Assembly: GCA_951812925.1 (NCBI GenBank)
Contig: OX638370.1
Coordinates: forward strand, 104,422,897-104,486,896
DNA from: Calliopum simillimum
Taxonomy: Eukaryota; Arthropoda; Insecta; Diptera; Lauxaniidae
Length of the DNA stretch: 64,000 bases
Direction of reading: 5' to 3'
Shown here: positions 24,401 through 37,025 of the stretch, in pieces
Layout of the letters: every line of letters begins with the position of its first letter
Position numbering within the stretch: the stretch's first letter is position 1
The notes under the pieces: model-generated
What the model saw: only the letters and a program-made list of their open reading frames with translations
Databases searched by the model: none
What the model was told of the DNA's origin: nothing
Made by a program: the position numbers and the translations under genes

Positions 24401-25971
24401 CAATTATGTCGACATAAAAAAGAACATTTTACAATAGCTTACTAAGTAGAATAAAGGCACAAGGCGAAATAAAGTAACATTAAAAAATACAAATTGTATA
24501 TGGTGTGATTCTTAAGCCTTTGATAGTCTAAAGTCTAATTATTTGGTAAAATGATATGTTCAACCTAAGCCAAAATATGCTTCAATAAAAAATCCATTTA
24601 AATCAATGTTAATCTCAACAAGTTCGTTGCTTTAGTCTTTCGTTTCAACCATAGGGGAATTACAATAGAACACAGATTTTGTTTTACTTAATTTTCAATA
24701 TTTTTTATTTGTTATTTTAAATGAAAATTCAATTAAAATTATAAAAATTGAATAGGTTTTAAAGAACTAAAAAATTTAAGCTCAACGTTAATCATTTGGC
24801 TATAAGCAAACCAGCAGCAAAAAATCACAGCTACAGCCAAACTTGACTTGAAATGTTGGTTGATAACTTCCGGGTTCTTAAGTTTTTCTAACACACATAC
24901 AAGCATAATAAAATTCAATTACATATTTTGTATCAAAGCGAGTGTGATTTGTTTCTTTAACTCTCTTTTTTCTATTTTTCTCAAACTCTTAAACTTGCTG
25001 GTGCTGCTGGTGGCCATTACTCTTTTGTTTTATTTGTGAAAACTCCAACCGCTCTTTTGTGCAAAAACTTGGCAACTTTGTGTGTTTATGTTGTTTGTGT
25101 CTTTTGCTCAATTAAACCTGTTTTTTTAGCGAAACTTGGCTTAAAGCAACTAAGCAGCCTAAGATATTAAATAATTGTATGTAGTCAGCAGGGCTAGTTT
25201 AAATCAAAGTAAATCAAGTTATGGATAATTTCAGAGAGCGCAGCATAGACTTGCTCTCTCTTGAATTAAATAATAAAAATAGAGTGATTTTCGTTTTACA
25301 TTTTGCAGAATATTTTTTTGGGAGAAAAAATACCCAGCTATGAGCTCATTGTTTTGAGACTTCTTGTATTATTTTATTAACTTTTTAAAACTTTAGTCTG
25401 TGTATCTTCAAGTATTTTAAGCATTTGATTATTTTTATTTTTAGTTTTTATTTGCGTCGGCTATGCTGACTGATTACTAAAGTACATGTACAACAATAAC
25501 ATCGTTATTGAGCAGTCTATACAAAAAATGAAGACGTAAAGAAAAATGAGTTTGTCGTGGGGGTACAACCAGAATACCTTGGGTATCACGGATAAAGAAT
25601 GAAACAAGTTGACACGTATTGCAAAACTTTGCTTGACAATGTTGTTATTTTTTGTTGTTTTTGTTTTTATAAAAACTGCTCATTGGGTGGATATTAATTT
25701 AATATTAAAATGATGTTAAAGCGGGTTTTCTTGCTATTTATAAAACTGATTAATGGGTCGATTTGCTTGAAAATTAAAATTAGCAGCTGTTCAATTTATT
25801 GAATGAAAATTTCATTCATAGGTATTTCGATTTTTTTATGTATATGTATATATAAATTTCACATATTTGTACATATGTTAGTATAATTATGATTTTATGA
25901 ATAACAAAACATCATAAATTAAGAAGGATTTGTAAGTATAGTTGTGTAAAAAGAGTAACATTTTGTTACAT
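24401..25971. other. Spacer with one 27-bp motif
   Basis: Motif copy 10 is at 24618-24645. The rest is AT-rich without a supported feature. Confidence 0.4.
24618..24645 (+). repeat. Dispersed 27-bp motif, copy 10
   Basis: ACAAGTTCGTTGCTTTAG then TCTTTCGTTT. The last copy in the window; none is seen from here to 64 kb. Confidence 0.7.
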
Positions 25972-26825
25972 GTGCATTTCCCAATTGACGAACGTGACCG
26001 TCGCACACATTTAAAGTGTCAAAAAAAGTGGAAGTAAAACATATTTTTATTTTAGTTTTTACTTTACATCACAGCTATTAGGTAGCACTATAATTAGTGC
26101 CAACGTTAATAGCAAGTGAAGTCCTGGTTCCAAGATACACGCAAAAAAAACAAAACGAACGTGACAAAAATAGAAGTAGTTTTCATGCCTATACAAAGAA
26201 AGTCAGAAACAAGTCAGAATTTTATAGTGCGACTAATTTTAGAATCTTACGCAATAATTTTACTTTATAATGTATTTTGTTTGATTCAAATATCTTCTGT
26301 ACTTTTCTTTGTTTTGGTCATAATCTGAATCGATACGTGACAATATGAACTCGACATTTTTTCCACCATACAAATTTTAAATTGAAAATTTTTCAAAACC
26401 CAAGATTAATGTTGGATCACCTTATCTTGTTAAGTCGATGTGGTATCACCAATTTTTCCAAAGGATGTCATTTGTCCCTATACATTTTACATGTGAACCA
26501 AATCTCATAAATTATAGATTTCTTTTTTTAGAGGCATGGCATCACCCATTTTCTCAAGGAACATTATTTTTCCTGGCGCTCTGTATACATGTATCAAATC
26601 TCATTTCTGTGCGATAAATATTTTCGGAGATATGATGAAGTGATTTTTGTGGGGACGTGATAGCCCCATTTTTTCCAGTACACGTTATTTGACTTGGTAC
26701 TAAGTATTTACATATGTACCAAATTTCATCCATGTACCTTAAATAGTTTCAGAGATATGATGATTTAATTTTTTGGCTCATGGTGGACCTTTTGGCGGAA
26801 ATGCCGATATGTGTTTTCATATTTT
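25972..26825 (+). repeat. Dispersed repeat family B, copy 4
   Basis: The most complete copy: 'acgaacgtgaccgtcgcacac', 'ggtagcactataattagtgcca', 'gcaaaaaaaacaaaacgaacg', then four 'accaaatctcat'-type segments ending with 'tggtggaccttttggcggaaatg'. It pairs in sequence with copy 1 in the opposite strand. No frame is conserved between copies. Confidence 0.7.
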
Positions 26826-27725
26826 AAAATCTTGTGTTATGTCTTACCTTTATGACATTTCAAAATTCTATTTAAACAATTGACATAAATCAAATACCAA
26901 ACTGTTGAAAGGATCTGGTGAATGCCTAATAACCCAAAGAGAGGGACGATCACTGTCAATGAAAAAAATAAACGAAAACACAACATCACGTACAATGTTG
27001 CTGTTAATATTCACTTTCAGTATTGTTATTTTTAAAAAAATTGGAAATTATTAAAGCAAACATGACTGGCGTGACTTCAAAGCAGCAAACCAACTAGACA
27101 AGATAGTCAACAAGACAGGCCAACCAGTGGACAACCCCTAGCAATGTTGCAGAGATTATGAGACATGCATGTACAAACCGAAAAGAACAAAAAAAAAAGA
27201 CAACTTCATACCAACTGGAGAAGAGAAGCCTTTAGAACAAGAATCTAAAAATAAAAACGTCAAATAAGTAATAGGAAACACAAACAATAAAAAAGTAACA
27301 AAACCAACAAAATAAAAAAAAAAAATTCTTTACACATCCCCGTAAGGATTTACTTTAATTCATACGTTAAAGCCTGCACTTAGCTGAGCCAAGATATCAA
27401 AACAAAAGCCACAGCGAAAATGCGTGCACTCAGCGTGCCATTCATTCTATATTTAGTGGCTAAGATTGGCTATATGTAACAGGTAAAATAGAAAAGACAA
27501 CTAACACAATACAAGAATGTGCCCTATGGGGAGAAACTTACGCGCTAGAGTGGTGCAAAAAATTATTTCATAGCAATAGTTTAAACTTAAACAAAATTTA
27601 AAGAAAAAAAAATCTTTGAAGGAAAGAGGTCTTATCTTCTACGGGAGAGCTAAAATATGAGATGAGGAACATTTTACCAGTTGTGAAGTTAAGGTTGAAT
27701 TCACTGCTTGGTCATGCTCCGAATA
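26826..27725. other. Spacer without supported feature
   Basis: A-rich sequence with no gene or recognisable repeat. Confidence 0.4.
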
Positions 27726-28612
27726 TATAGGGTGTATCGTATAAGGTTACGAAGCTTCTGGGAGATGATAGAGGAGGCCCAGACTAACAAAAAATTGCAC
27801 CTCGTGGGGGGAGGGCTAAAATGTACCCCTGAGGAGTTATAGGGTTAAATCTGATTTACTGACTTGTTTTACAAAAAAAAAAAAATTTCTTGGATCACCC
27901 CAACGTTTTAGAGAAAACATTTCTAAAACAAAGTCTTAGCTATTTGTTTGAGCTTTTAATTAGTCTATATGGTTTATAAGGTCTAAAAGAATTTCACAAA
28001 GTTCTGGACCTTTAACATTGATATATTAATTTTTTTTTTTTTCTATTTTTTGACTTTGGCGACCATTTTAGTATGAAAAAGGTCTTATTAATATATTCTT
28101 TTATAATTTTTTTTGAGATCCTTGTTTATTTTCCTTTAATTTGGTAGCACATTTGTCTTACAGATTTGTTAATTTGAGGTCAGAAAAAAATAAATTTCAA
28201 AAACAATCCGTTTGAAGGCTCCAGTTGATAAAGGGCAAGACAAATGTGCTACCAAGTTAAAGGAAATTGAACGAGAATTTAAAAAAAAAATTATAAGGGG
28301 ATATGTTAATAGGACTTTTTTCATACTAAAATGGTCACCAAAGTAAAATATAACTTTGCTAAACCTATTTAAACCCTATAAACTATATACACTACCTTAA
28401 AGCTAAAACAATTAACTAAAACTTTGCTGCAAAAATGTTTCCTCTAAAACGTTAGGGTGATCCAAGAAATTTTTTTTTGTTAAACAAGTCAGAATATTAG
28501 TTTTAGCCTTATAACAGGGGTACATTTAAGACCCCCTCAGGTGCAATTATTTATTAGTCTAGGCCTCCTCTATCGCCTCCCAGAAGTTTCATTACCTTAT
28601 ACGATACAACCT
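27726..28612. mobile_element. Fold-back element family A, full copy
   Basis: Two arms of about 430 bp face each other. Left: GGGTGTATCGTATAAGGTTA ... ACTTTGGCGACCATTTTAG; right: CTAAAATGGTCACCAAAGT ... ACCTTATACGATACAACC. The loop is small. Related single-arm or shortened copies are at 18622 and 49340. No transposase. Confidence 0.8.
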
Positions 28613-30694
28613 GTATATGGGTGATTCTTAGATAACTGTGCTTTTTGGAGTTGTAAAATTGGCAGATAATTTTTTTGGATTTTTGCAAGATTCTTCATGC
28701 TATCTTGTGTAAACACACTCTTAAAACTCACCTTTTAAGTAGATCAACAACAAGTGTGAATTTACGGCTTTGAGGTCGAAATTAAGAAATTTTGCTGCCA
28801 CGTTTGTGACCAAATTGCCACGTTTGTGACATTTTAGCCACAGTATGGAAAAATTATGGTTTTGAAGCATTTTGATGAGAGATATATTGCATATGATGAC
28901 AAATTTACACTTCAAGACTAATTTTGCAACGGTGTCATTTTTTTTATACCCTACCGCCCTAAAGATCAACTACGGTTCCCTGTCCTCTGTTTTAATAGCC
29001 GTTTATGATGGATTAGGATCTCCTAATTACGAATCTGATCTTGATTTTTTTCTATTACAACAATATCCTTAGTTATCCTTGCTCAAAAGTGAAAAAATCA
29101 CAGATTTGACATCTACTTAACTAAAACAGCAACAAGTAAAATTAATTTTTGTCAATGGATTCAGACAGCCGAATTTATTATCAACAAGACAAAATTTACC
29201 ATTTTACAATTGGATTCCCAGTTTCCGAGTTATAAGCCTTTAAAAAAAGGATACCTCTCAATAACACGCAAAGGACCGAAAAATTAACAAAAATGGTAAG
29301 TTTTATTATTTTTACCAGAAATATATTTTATAACGAAAATTTTAAGCCCTTGCAGACTAAAATCGGATGAAAAAATAAGGCTCTATTGTAGATTTAGTGA
29401 ATGAACAGATGAAAGTTTGATTCTGTGAATTTGCAAAGTAGTAGTTTAGTAGGCTTATTCACTAAATCTAGAATAGAGCTGTCATTTTTCATGCGATTAT
29501 GGTCTGCAAGGTCACGAAATTTGTGTTATTAAATATGTTATTGATAAAAATAATAAAACTTGATTTTTTGTAACTTTTCGGTCTCAAAAAATCCTTTGTA
29601 TGTTATCACAAAATGTCCTTACTTTAAACGCTTATAAATCGGAAGTTGGGAATCCAATTGAAAAACGGTAAATTATGTCTTATTGACAATAAATTTGGCT
29701 GTCTGAATCCATTGACAAAAAATATTTTTACTTGTTTTTGTTTTTGCTCTATAGCTTTAAGTAGATGTCAAAACAGTGATTTTTTCACTTTTGAGCAAGG
29801 ATAACTCAGGATTCTGATGGTGTAGAAAAATGTTTGTATTAAAAACATAATTAATAGCCTTCAACTAAACATCTGTAAACTCAAACTTTATATGAAATAT
29901 GTTTTTTTGCAGACTGATAAAAAGTGCCACGTTTGTGACATTTTTGATGCGCCACGTTTTTTCAGTTTATCGCTCATTGTAAAGCACGCTTTTGAGTTCA
30001 AGATTTTTCCGAAACAATTTGGGGTCATGTCTGCAAATCCTACAAAAAAATTGTTTCATGCATAAAATAAAATGTCCTACCTGGGAGTGCCGAGTGCCAC
30101 GTTTGTGACCATAATTTTTAGAAAAAACTGTTTTTGTTTATAAAATGCCCTATAAAACGCAAACAGATTTCTTTTTGGACGCGTTCGGACATGATGACCT
30201 TTGGGTGATGGATAGTGATCAGAATTAATGCATGTGTATTGCAATTTATTGACTGAAACAGTAGCACCATGCAGTAGTAGCATAATGCTTTTAAGAAATT
30301 TTTTTTTTCCAAAACTAGGGGACAGTTTTCAATTCGAAATTGTGCCCTCTAAAAATTATTTAAAACTGCAGATGAGCTCAGAATATTGTAGCCTTAAGTA
30401 TTTACTTAATATGTGTAGTAACTTGTTTTCTGTTCCATTTCCGTTTTTGGGTCGTTTTTCATCGTTTTATGTATAAAAAGTAGGGGTAGGACATGCCACG
30501 TTTGTGACATTTGGGGTATATTTGCAAACTTTCAAAGTAGACCAATAAATATTTGGTGGTAAAATTGATCCGCTCTATTAGAAAAACATAGTTTCTAACT
30601 TATAGCGTAATTTTTTGTGAAAAAAAAGCCTACTGTATAGGTGAAATCGCCAGAGGACACAAAAAGTACAGTTATCTGAGAATCACCCATATAT
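28613..30694. mobile_element. 2.1-kb TIR element with five GCCACGTTTGTGAC boxes
   Basis: Ends TATATGGGTGATTCTTAGAT and its inverse (ATCTGAGAATCACCCATATA) define the element, which starts right at the border of fold-back A. Five identical boxes GCCACGTTTGTGAC lie at 28797, 28817, 29926, 30096 and 30495, all on the plus strand. The middle, 29066-29815, is a large palindrome (GATAACTCAGGAT on the right arm, its diverged inverse on the left). No convincing coding frame. Confidence 0.7.
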
Positions 30695-31430
30695 ATGTAC
30701 TTCTGACAAAACAACCTTGCTCGAGATAACTCAATTTTCCAGAACTTGAGTCATAAATATTAAATTTATATACACTTCTTTTGGTGTAAGCGTCATAATT
30801 CTTGGTTTCAGAGATATAAGGGTGTCTTATATGGTAAAGAATTGTCGACCAATAAAACAACAGTTTGACAGCTGACAGTTTATTGTTGGTAGAATTGCAT
30901 TGTAGGAGGAGGTTTAACGCTGCATCGAGGAAATTCAGATACATTATTGAAAAGTTTTTAGCTCTCCTGAAAAGTGGTCAATTTCTAGTTGAGTTGTTTT
31001 GTCAAGATGCCCAAGCTATTATGATGAAATTTGGAAGGTAGGTGCCGACTATGAATGCCATAAACTGGTCGAAAAAAGGAATATGTTTTTGGTGCTTAGT
31101 TTGTATCTCATATCTGAGGAAAACTCCGTTATAAATGACAATCTTTGAACTGCGATATCTAATTACATACTTGAGTTTTTCATTTTAAAATACTATGACT
31201 CAATACCTTTCTTTAAATTTTCCGGTGTTCGAGGTGTTCTTATATCCCAAGTATAGTACTTAATATACATATATTTATAGAAAACGCAAAATAAAAACCG
31301 GATTTTGAGTTTTAGAAGATAAGGTCCGTTTTCTTGTGTGGAATCATTTAAATTCGAATACCATAAAAATTTAGGTGCATTTATTTTTTGACAGGGATGG
31401 CAATAACAACCTTTAAAAAGAATACTCTAA
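30695..31430. repeat. Spacer with weak inverted repeat
   Basis: CTGACAAAACAACCTTGCTC near 30702 is loosely mirrored by TTGAGTTGTTTTGTCAAG near 30995, with a TTTGACAGCTGACAG phrase between. Possibly another MITE relic; otherwise nothing. Confidence 0.35.
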
Positions 31431-31439
31431 CCCACAATA

Positions 31440-31840
31440 CATTTTTTTTTTTTTTTTTTTGTATTACTCTAAAATTATTTGCAAATATAATGAGGCATCG
31501 ATCGCTAACAGCAACCATTAATAAAACATGAACTATAAAGCAACAAGCGCAGATTAAGAAGAACTCTTCTATGGGTGAAGAAAACCATCAGAGTGTGGAT
31601 AATTCGTAAAAGATTCCACTGATTAACTACAAGCAAAAAACTAGAGCTGTCATAATATTGTATGTAATTTGTGTTGTGTGAGAAATGAGTTATGGTTTCG
31701 ATTTTTTTATTCCCCTTGTCATTAAGCACGTCGAACCACGCACTAGACATTGCTAAGAAAACAAGTTAAGGTTTTGCTAAAATTAGAACCAATGGATGGC
31801 GTAGCCAAGTTTCAGAGATTTTTTTTTTATGATTTTCTCA
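31440..31840 (+). repeat. Dispersed repeat family C, copy 1
   Basis: Poly-T, then 'attactctaaaattatttgcaaa', AATGAGGCATCGATCGCTAA, GCAACAAGCGCAGAT and 'gctaaaattagaaccaatggatggcgtagccaa'. The same text occurs reversed in two blocks at 36130-36225 and 36760-37012. Class unknown. Confidence 0.6.
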
Positions 31841-32084
31841 ATAATTTTGAGCATAACCAACACACGACTCCGCCTGATCAACTTAATGGTATGAACACTT
31901 CACTGGCACACTAGATCTTGCAAACAATAACTATGAAGAATTCTTCATTTTGCGGTATTTGTAATTTAAAAGGACATGACAACTATCAAGAATAAGTATA
32001 TCTTATCATCATAATTACTGATATTTACGTTACAAACGAAAGGACATTGTGATAGATTATATTGCACTAAGTACCGCCGCTGGG

Positions 32085-32276
32085 CCTTCGTGTGAATTCA
32101 CAAGGCAGTAGAGGACGTGATAGACCAATAACCACCTTGAAAAGGTCGCTGGGTAAGGAAATAAATTCAAGAATCGGGAACGTGGTGGCAAGTGGTAAAA
32201 ATCATCGCAAAGGATCGTTATAAATGGAGACGTTTCATGTTGGCCCTATGCTACTTCTAGGAGTTACAGAAGAATA
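32085..32276 (+). pseudogene. LINE ORF2 C-terminal remnant
   Basis: Two adjacent plus-strand frames spell the end of a non-LTR retrotransposon ORF2: GRDRPITTLKRSLGKEI, then after a shift WQVVKIIAKDRYKWRRFMLA followed by LC. This RP.TTW/L..L.KE ... AKDR.KWR pattern is typical of the reverse-transcriptase C-terminus of Jockey/CR1/RTE-type LINEs. Only about 190 bp survive, cut off 3' by the mariner insertion. Clade not determinable. Confidence 0.55.
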
Positions 32277-32278
32277 TA

Positions 32279-33119
32279 ACAGGTCATTCAATAAGTCCGT
32301 AGAATAAGTAAGAAAAACACAAAATTTTGACCGAACTCGATATTATTATTCAACATAGTTGCCTTGGAGGGCGATACAACGAGTATAGCGATTTTCCAAC
32401 TTTTCGATACCACTTTTATAGTACGATTTCTCTTTTTCGTCAAAATAGGCCTCAGCTGACTGTCTTTTGGATTCAGGTGTGTAAAAGTGAAGCCATGTTT
32501 CATTGATTGTCACATATCGACGATAGAATTCGATTTTATTGCGGTTTAACAGCGCCAAACACTCCTCTGAAGCATCAATTCGTTTTTGTTTTGGTCGACT
32601 GTGAGCTCACGCGGTAGCCACTTTGCAAAGAGCTTTTGCATACCCAAATGTTCGTGAAAAATGGTAAAAACACTACTATTTGATATCTTTACAATGTCAG
32701 CTAGCTCGAGCTTCTTCAATTTGCAATCGTTTATAACAAATTTGTGAATTTTTTTTATGTTTTCTGGAATAACGGCTTAATTTGGGAGTCCACAGCGCTC
32801 TGCATCATTTGTGCTGGTACGACCATGTTTAAATTTAGCAATCCATTTGTATCGATGGAGCAGAGTTTGGATAATGTTTATATCAAGACATTGTTTGGTT
32901 TCCACTGTATTTTTTCATCAAAAAGCAATGCTTTATCAAAACTCGAAGTTCATTTTTTTTTTTACTAACAAAAGTTGCTTCACACTTAATGCTATAACTC
33001 ACGAATCAATAGTTCGATTGCTGTCAAATTTATACACGTAACGTTTGAAAGTTAGTACTAAATAAAAATCATAGTAATGCCATCTATATGTCATCCTACG
33101 AACTTATTGAATGACCTGC
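32279..33119 (-). mobile_element. Internally deleted mariner element
   Basis: Inverted ends CAGGTCATTCAATAAGT with TA on both sides (32277-32278 and 33120-33121) mark an 841-bp Tc1/mariner element. Minus-strand fragments of the transposase are clear: HTH region (KLKKLELADIVKISNSSV), then NKIEFYRRYVTINETWLHFY, PESKRQSAE, and immediately the C-terminal piece KSYYKSGIEKLENRYTRCIA. The join between QSAE and AYFDE removes the catalytic D,D34D segment, so it cannot encode an active enzyme. The two frames at its C-terminus overlap in different registers, showing frameshift decay too. Confidence 0.9.
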
Positions 33120-33121
33120 TA

Positions 33122-33655
33122 TACATGCAAGTACTATATAGTACTTATATGAATGTATAGCTATCTAAGAAAAACAATCATACTTTCTGTAAAAGTTTGT
33201 TGCTCTATTAGCAGATATAAGAAATACTCGTAAATCAGCCTACACATTTTCTATTGCATAAATTTGACTATGATAATCTGATGTCACATAAATAGCTTTT
33301 GGGATTAAAATAATTTGTAATTTGTTATATAATGAATCAGAATAAATTTAAACTTAAACCGTTTGAGCAGCATTGCGTCATCATTTCTTAAAATATATAC
33401 ATGCTGCAAGCGTTTTATGTTCAAAAATTGATTTGATTTTTCATTTCCAAAAAAAAATGTTGCAACCTAAAGAGGCAAACATTCTGGAACTAAAACTTTC
33501 ATAAAAGTTTCTTAATCAGATATACACTAGATTGGGTCGATTTTGTATGAATCAAAATGAAATCATTCCGATACCGGCATAAAAGTAAGAGAGACATTTA
33601 AAAGCGATACCTGCATTATTTTTCTTTTTTTCATTCATTATCCATTTTGTATAAG
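33122..33655. other. Spacer without supported feature
   Basis: AT-rich, no gene or repeat recognised. Confidence 0.35.
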
Positions 33656-35040
33656 AAACTTGTTTTTTGGTCATAACTTTTTTTTCATTACAAAATGGAT
33701 ACCCAAGGGTACTTTAGAAATAAAAACTATATTCTTAGAAAAATTTTGGCGTTTAAAAATTATAAATTTTTTTGAGGATATAGATAATATTTGCATCCCA
33801 AAATCGATTTTTTTACGTTTTTCAATTACGCGGTCAAAAAACGATTTTTAACTCAGGAGCAAGCCATCTAACGAAAAAAGTGTATGTGGCAAAAAATACT
33901 TGAAATTATCCAAAGGATACGTGTGAATTTTTTCAGAATTTTTAGAATTTTTTTTTTAAATTTTTTAAAAAAATTTATGAAATTGAGTTTTCAGCTCACG
34001 ATTGTCAGCAAATTGCTAGGTTCACTGAAAACGAAGGCAGCTACGAAAAAATTTTGTATGACGTAAAATGCTCAAAATCCTTCAAAGAATTGATGTGAAT
34101 TTGGTCGGAATTTTTGGAATTTTTTTATTTTTTATACCCTACACCCAGAGAATATTCACTTTGTCCTTCCGTTTGTAACGCAGAGAAGGAGGCGTGGCAG
34201 ATATAGAAAAGTATATATATTCTTGATCAGCGTCACCTCCTGAGTCGATATAGCCATGTCCGTCTATCTGTCTGGCTGGCTGGGTGTGGAAATACATTTT
34301 TTGGGAAAACTAAGCAAGATAATTCAATGAACTTTGGTGCACAGCCTTCGGCGTCAAAGTTAGCTCGGGGGATTGAAAATGAGCGAAATCGGTCAACGGA
34401 CACGCCTACCGCTCATACAAAAAATATATTCAAAATGCAACTTTTTGAGTTTTTTCACGATAATGCAACCAAAATACACATAAATACTACGAATTGTAAG
34501 CACAAGCTCTAAACAAAAACCAGGAGAATTCGGACAAGAGGGCGTGGCACCTCCCATATAAGCAAAAGGTTCAAAACGCTATACTGAAAACATTTTTTGA
34601 GATAATCCAACCAAATTTCACTCAAATGCTAAGAACTATAAGTTCAAACTCTGAGAAAAACTGGGTGAATTTGGACAAGAAGGCGTGGCACCTTCCATAT
34701 AAGCAAAACTTTCAAAACACTGCTGTGTAGGGTATTTAATGTTTGGCCAAGCCAAAGGTAACACCCTTACTAGTTTTTTTTTTTTTTTGACAAAGTTTTG
34801 AAAAATTACAAAATATCTCAAAAAATTCTGAAAAAATTTACACGTATTTTTTGAACAATTCTAAGCATTTTTGTATACACTTTTTTCGTTAGATGCTTTG
34901 CTTCTGAGTAAAAAATCGTTTTTCCGAACCGAATAAATAAATAAATTTTTAAACGGAACATAATCTTTATTTCTAAAGCACTCTTGGGTATCCATATTCT
35001 AATGGAAAAAAAAAGTTATGACCAAAATAGCCAAAATAGG
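33656..35040. mobile_element. Fold-back element with nested repeat
   Basis: Left arm 33665-33950 (GGTCATAACTTTTTTTTC, ATGGATACCCAAGGGTACTT, ATCTAACGAAAAAAGTGTAT) is mirrored by 34795-35035 (ATACACTTTTTTCGTTAGAT, CACTCTTGGGTATCCATATT, AAAAGTTATGACC). The arms are related to pieces at 11710 and 15955. A separate repeat, 34127-34790, is inserted between them. Confidence 0.7.
34127..34790 (+). repeat. TATACCCT...ACTAGTTT interspersed repeat
   Basis: Begins 'tttttataccctacaccc', then 'ttccgtttgtaacgcagagaaggaggcgtggcag', 'tatattcttgatcagcgtcac', 'tagccatgtccgtctatctgtctg', two half-copies of 'ggcgtggcacctcccatataagcaaaa', and ends 'gtagggtatttaatgtttggcc...cccttactagttttttt'. This text is widespread in higher flies. 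Fragments recur at 38620-38680 (reverse start) and 43025-43145 (end). No protein coded. Confidence 0.65.
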
Positions 35041-36120
35041 CCTTCAGTAGAGTCAAAAGTGCTCCATTGGTTTTTCTCAAAATGAAAAAAAAGTTTGCAG
35101 ATATCGTTTCGGGATGAATTTAAATTTGGACCCGGTCTAACAGACACACTTCTACTTGTGCTGCATATAATCTTAGAAGTGATCAGACATCTACGTGTCA
35201 CCTAACAGTTATTATGAGATACAATAAACTTGGCGTCATACTCAATTTATTACTCATTGTAGCTGTTATTATTATGTAGATATGTATATGCCGAACAGCA
35301 AAAGGAAACTTATCTAATCAAATTTGTCACTCATGCTGGATTATCTATTACCGGTTTATTTTGTCCATTTAATTAATTGTCTTGCATTATACGACTACAT
35401 GACTTCAACCCCAGCAACCTTTTCTCGCGTACTTTTATTTTTGCCATTTTCTTTTGAATCTGCCACAATATTGACGACTTTAAACGGATTTTTCTGCTTT
35501 AATTTGTATTTCTGTTCTGTTTATTTTTGCTAACCAGTTTAATTGCCAATCATTCAGTACAGGGCGTTGCTTCTAACGTTTCAACTTTTAAACTTTGAAA
35601 GCATTAATGTCTTGGCACAGCAACTTCCAACTTGTTCACTGTTAATTCTCTTGGACGTGGGTGGTTCCGTTCTTATGGTCTGTTTTTTTTTTTTTCTCTC
35701 TCTTTTTTTTGCCAACATCTCAAGGTTATTGCGTCATTAAAGTTCAGTTTGAATATGCTCGCATGTGTTGGGGCTCTTTAATTTTGTTGATTTAATGGTA
35801 GCACTACTTGACAGCTACTCGATGTTTAAGCTTCTTTTGTATGTAGCGGCACACGTTATTGTGGCCTGAAAGTTTTTTTGAAATTTTTTATTTTTCTTAT
35901 TCACTTTGAAATCTGAAGGGTGTGTACTTTTTCGTATTTCGAAATTACACTGTAATTTTTGTAGTGTTTTCTTAAAATGTCTATAAGTCGACTGTAGGTT
36001 AGCGGTATTAAGCTTGTGGCAATTTAAATTTTTTCAATGTTAAGCGTTAAAAATTTTTTGTTTGGAAAAAGCATAAAAAAATTTTTTTTTTTTTCTGGTA
36101 TTAATAAATGTTCACAATTA
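35041..36120. other. Spacer without supported gene
   Basis: T-rich; plus-strand frames 35324-35533 and 35543-35740 are hydrophobic but show no family signature. Confidence 0.4.
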
Positions 36121-36129
36121 GTGAGAAAA

Positions 36130-36225
36130 TCAAAATGAAAAAATCTCTAAAAATTGGCTACGCATCCATTTGGTTCTAATTTTAGCAAAACATTAACTTG
36201 TTTTCTTACCAATGCACATAAGGAC
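36130..36225 (-). repeat. Dispersed repeat family C, copy 2a
   Basis: Reverse of the end of family C copy 1: 'ttggctacgcatccatttggttctaattttagcaaaac' mirrors 31770-31810. Confidence 0.5.
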
Positions 36226-36429
36226 AAACTACTAGTTTTCTGTGCGAAAATAATAAAAGCTACAGTTTAATATTATTTTACTAATACTTGTAGGAAAAGG
36301 ATAAGCAAGAATAATTTTAAAAATAAAAACTTCAAAAAAATTAACCCATGCGTGAACATTAACCCTTTCGAGGTAAAAAATAAATTGTGAAGGGTGAGTC
36401 TTGAAATTTTTTTTTTTTTTTTTTTTTTC

Positions 36430-36660
36430 AGTGAATATTATTTGTCCCGTTGCCCTTTACATGTATACCTAATTTCACGCACCTGCGTCGAATGGTTTCA
36501 GAGATACAAATAGTTTAGTTTTTAAGGGGTGTGATTCCGCCCATTTTTTCAGTGGATGTCAAGTAATTGTACTGGTTTCTTTCATATTTGTATCAAATCT
36601 GATTAAACTGGCTTAAATAGTTTCAGAGTTATGACGATAAGGTTTAAGCAAAAAAATAAT
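36430..36660 (+). repeat. Dispersed repeat family B, copy 5 (partial)
   Basis: 'attatttgtcccg', 'acatgtatacctaatttcacg', 'tggtttcagagatac', 'ggtgtgattccgcccattttt', 'tttcagagttatgacga': three truncated segments. It appears to have inserted inside family C copy 2, whose halves lie on either side. Confidence 0.55.
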
Positions 36661-36759
36661 ATAGCAGTACTTGCGAAATTTGAATTTTGCCGTTTGACTT
36701 AATGTGCGATGTCGTTTATATGTTGTATATATGTATGTACTTGGATGTTCTTATAGAAA

Positions 36760-37012
36760 AGAGTAATAAAAAAATCGAAGCCACAATTCATTTCTCACAC
36801 AACATAAACTACATACAATATTCTGACAGCTCCAGTTTGTTTTTGTTTTTTTTTTTTTTTTGTGGTTAATCAGTGGAATCTTCTATGAGTTATCCACACT
36901 CATACAATAGTTCTTCTTGATCTGCGCTTGTTGCTTTATAGTACATGTTTTATTAATGATTGCTGTTAGCAATCGACGCCTCATTATATTTGCAAACAAT
37001 TTTAGAGTTATA
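36760..37012 (-). repeat. Dispersed repeat family C, copy 2b
   Basis: Mirrors 31470-31700: TTATTAATGATTGCTGTTAG, AATCGACGCCTCATTATATT, GCGCTTGTTGCTTTATAGT. It ends where the next TIR element begins. Confidence 0.6.
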
Positions 37013-37025
37013 CAAAAAAAAAACA

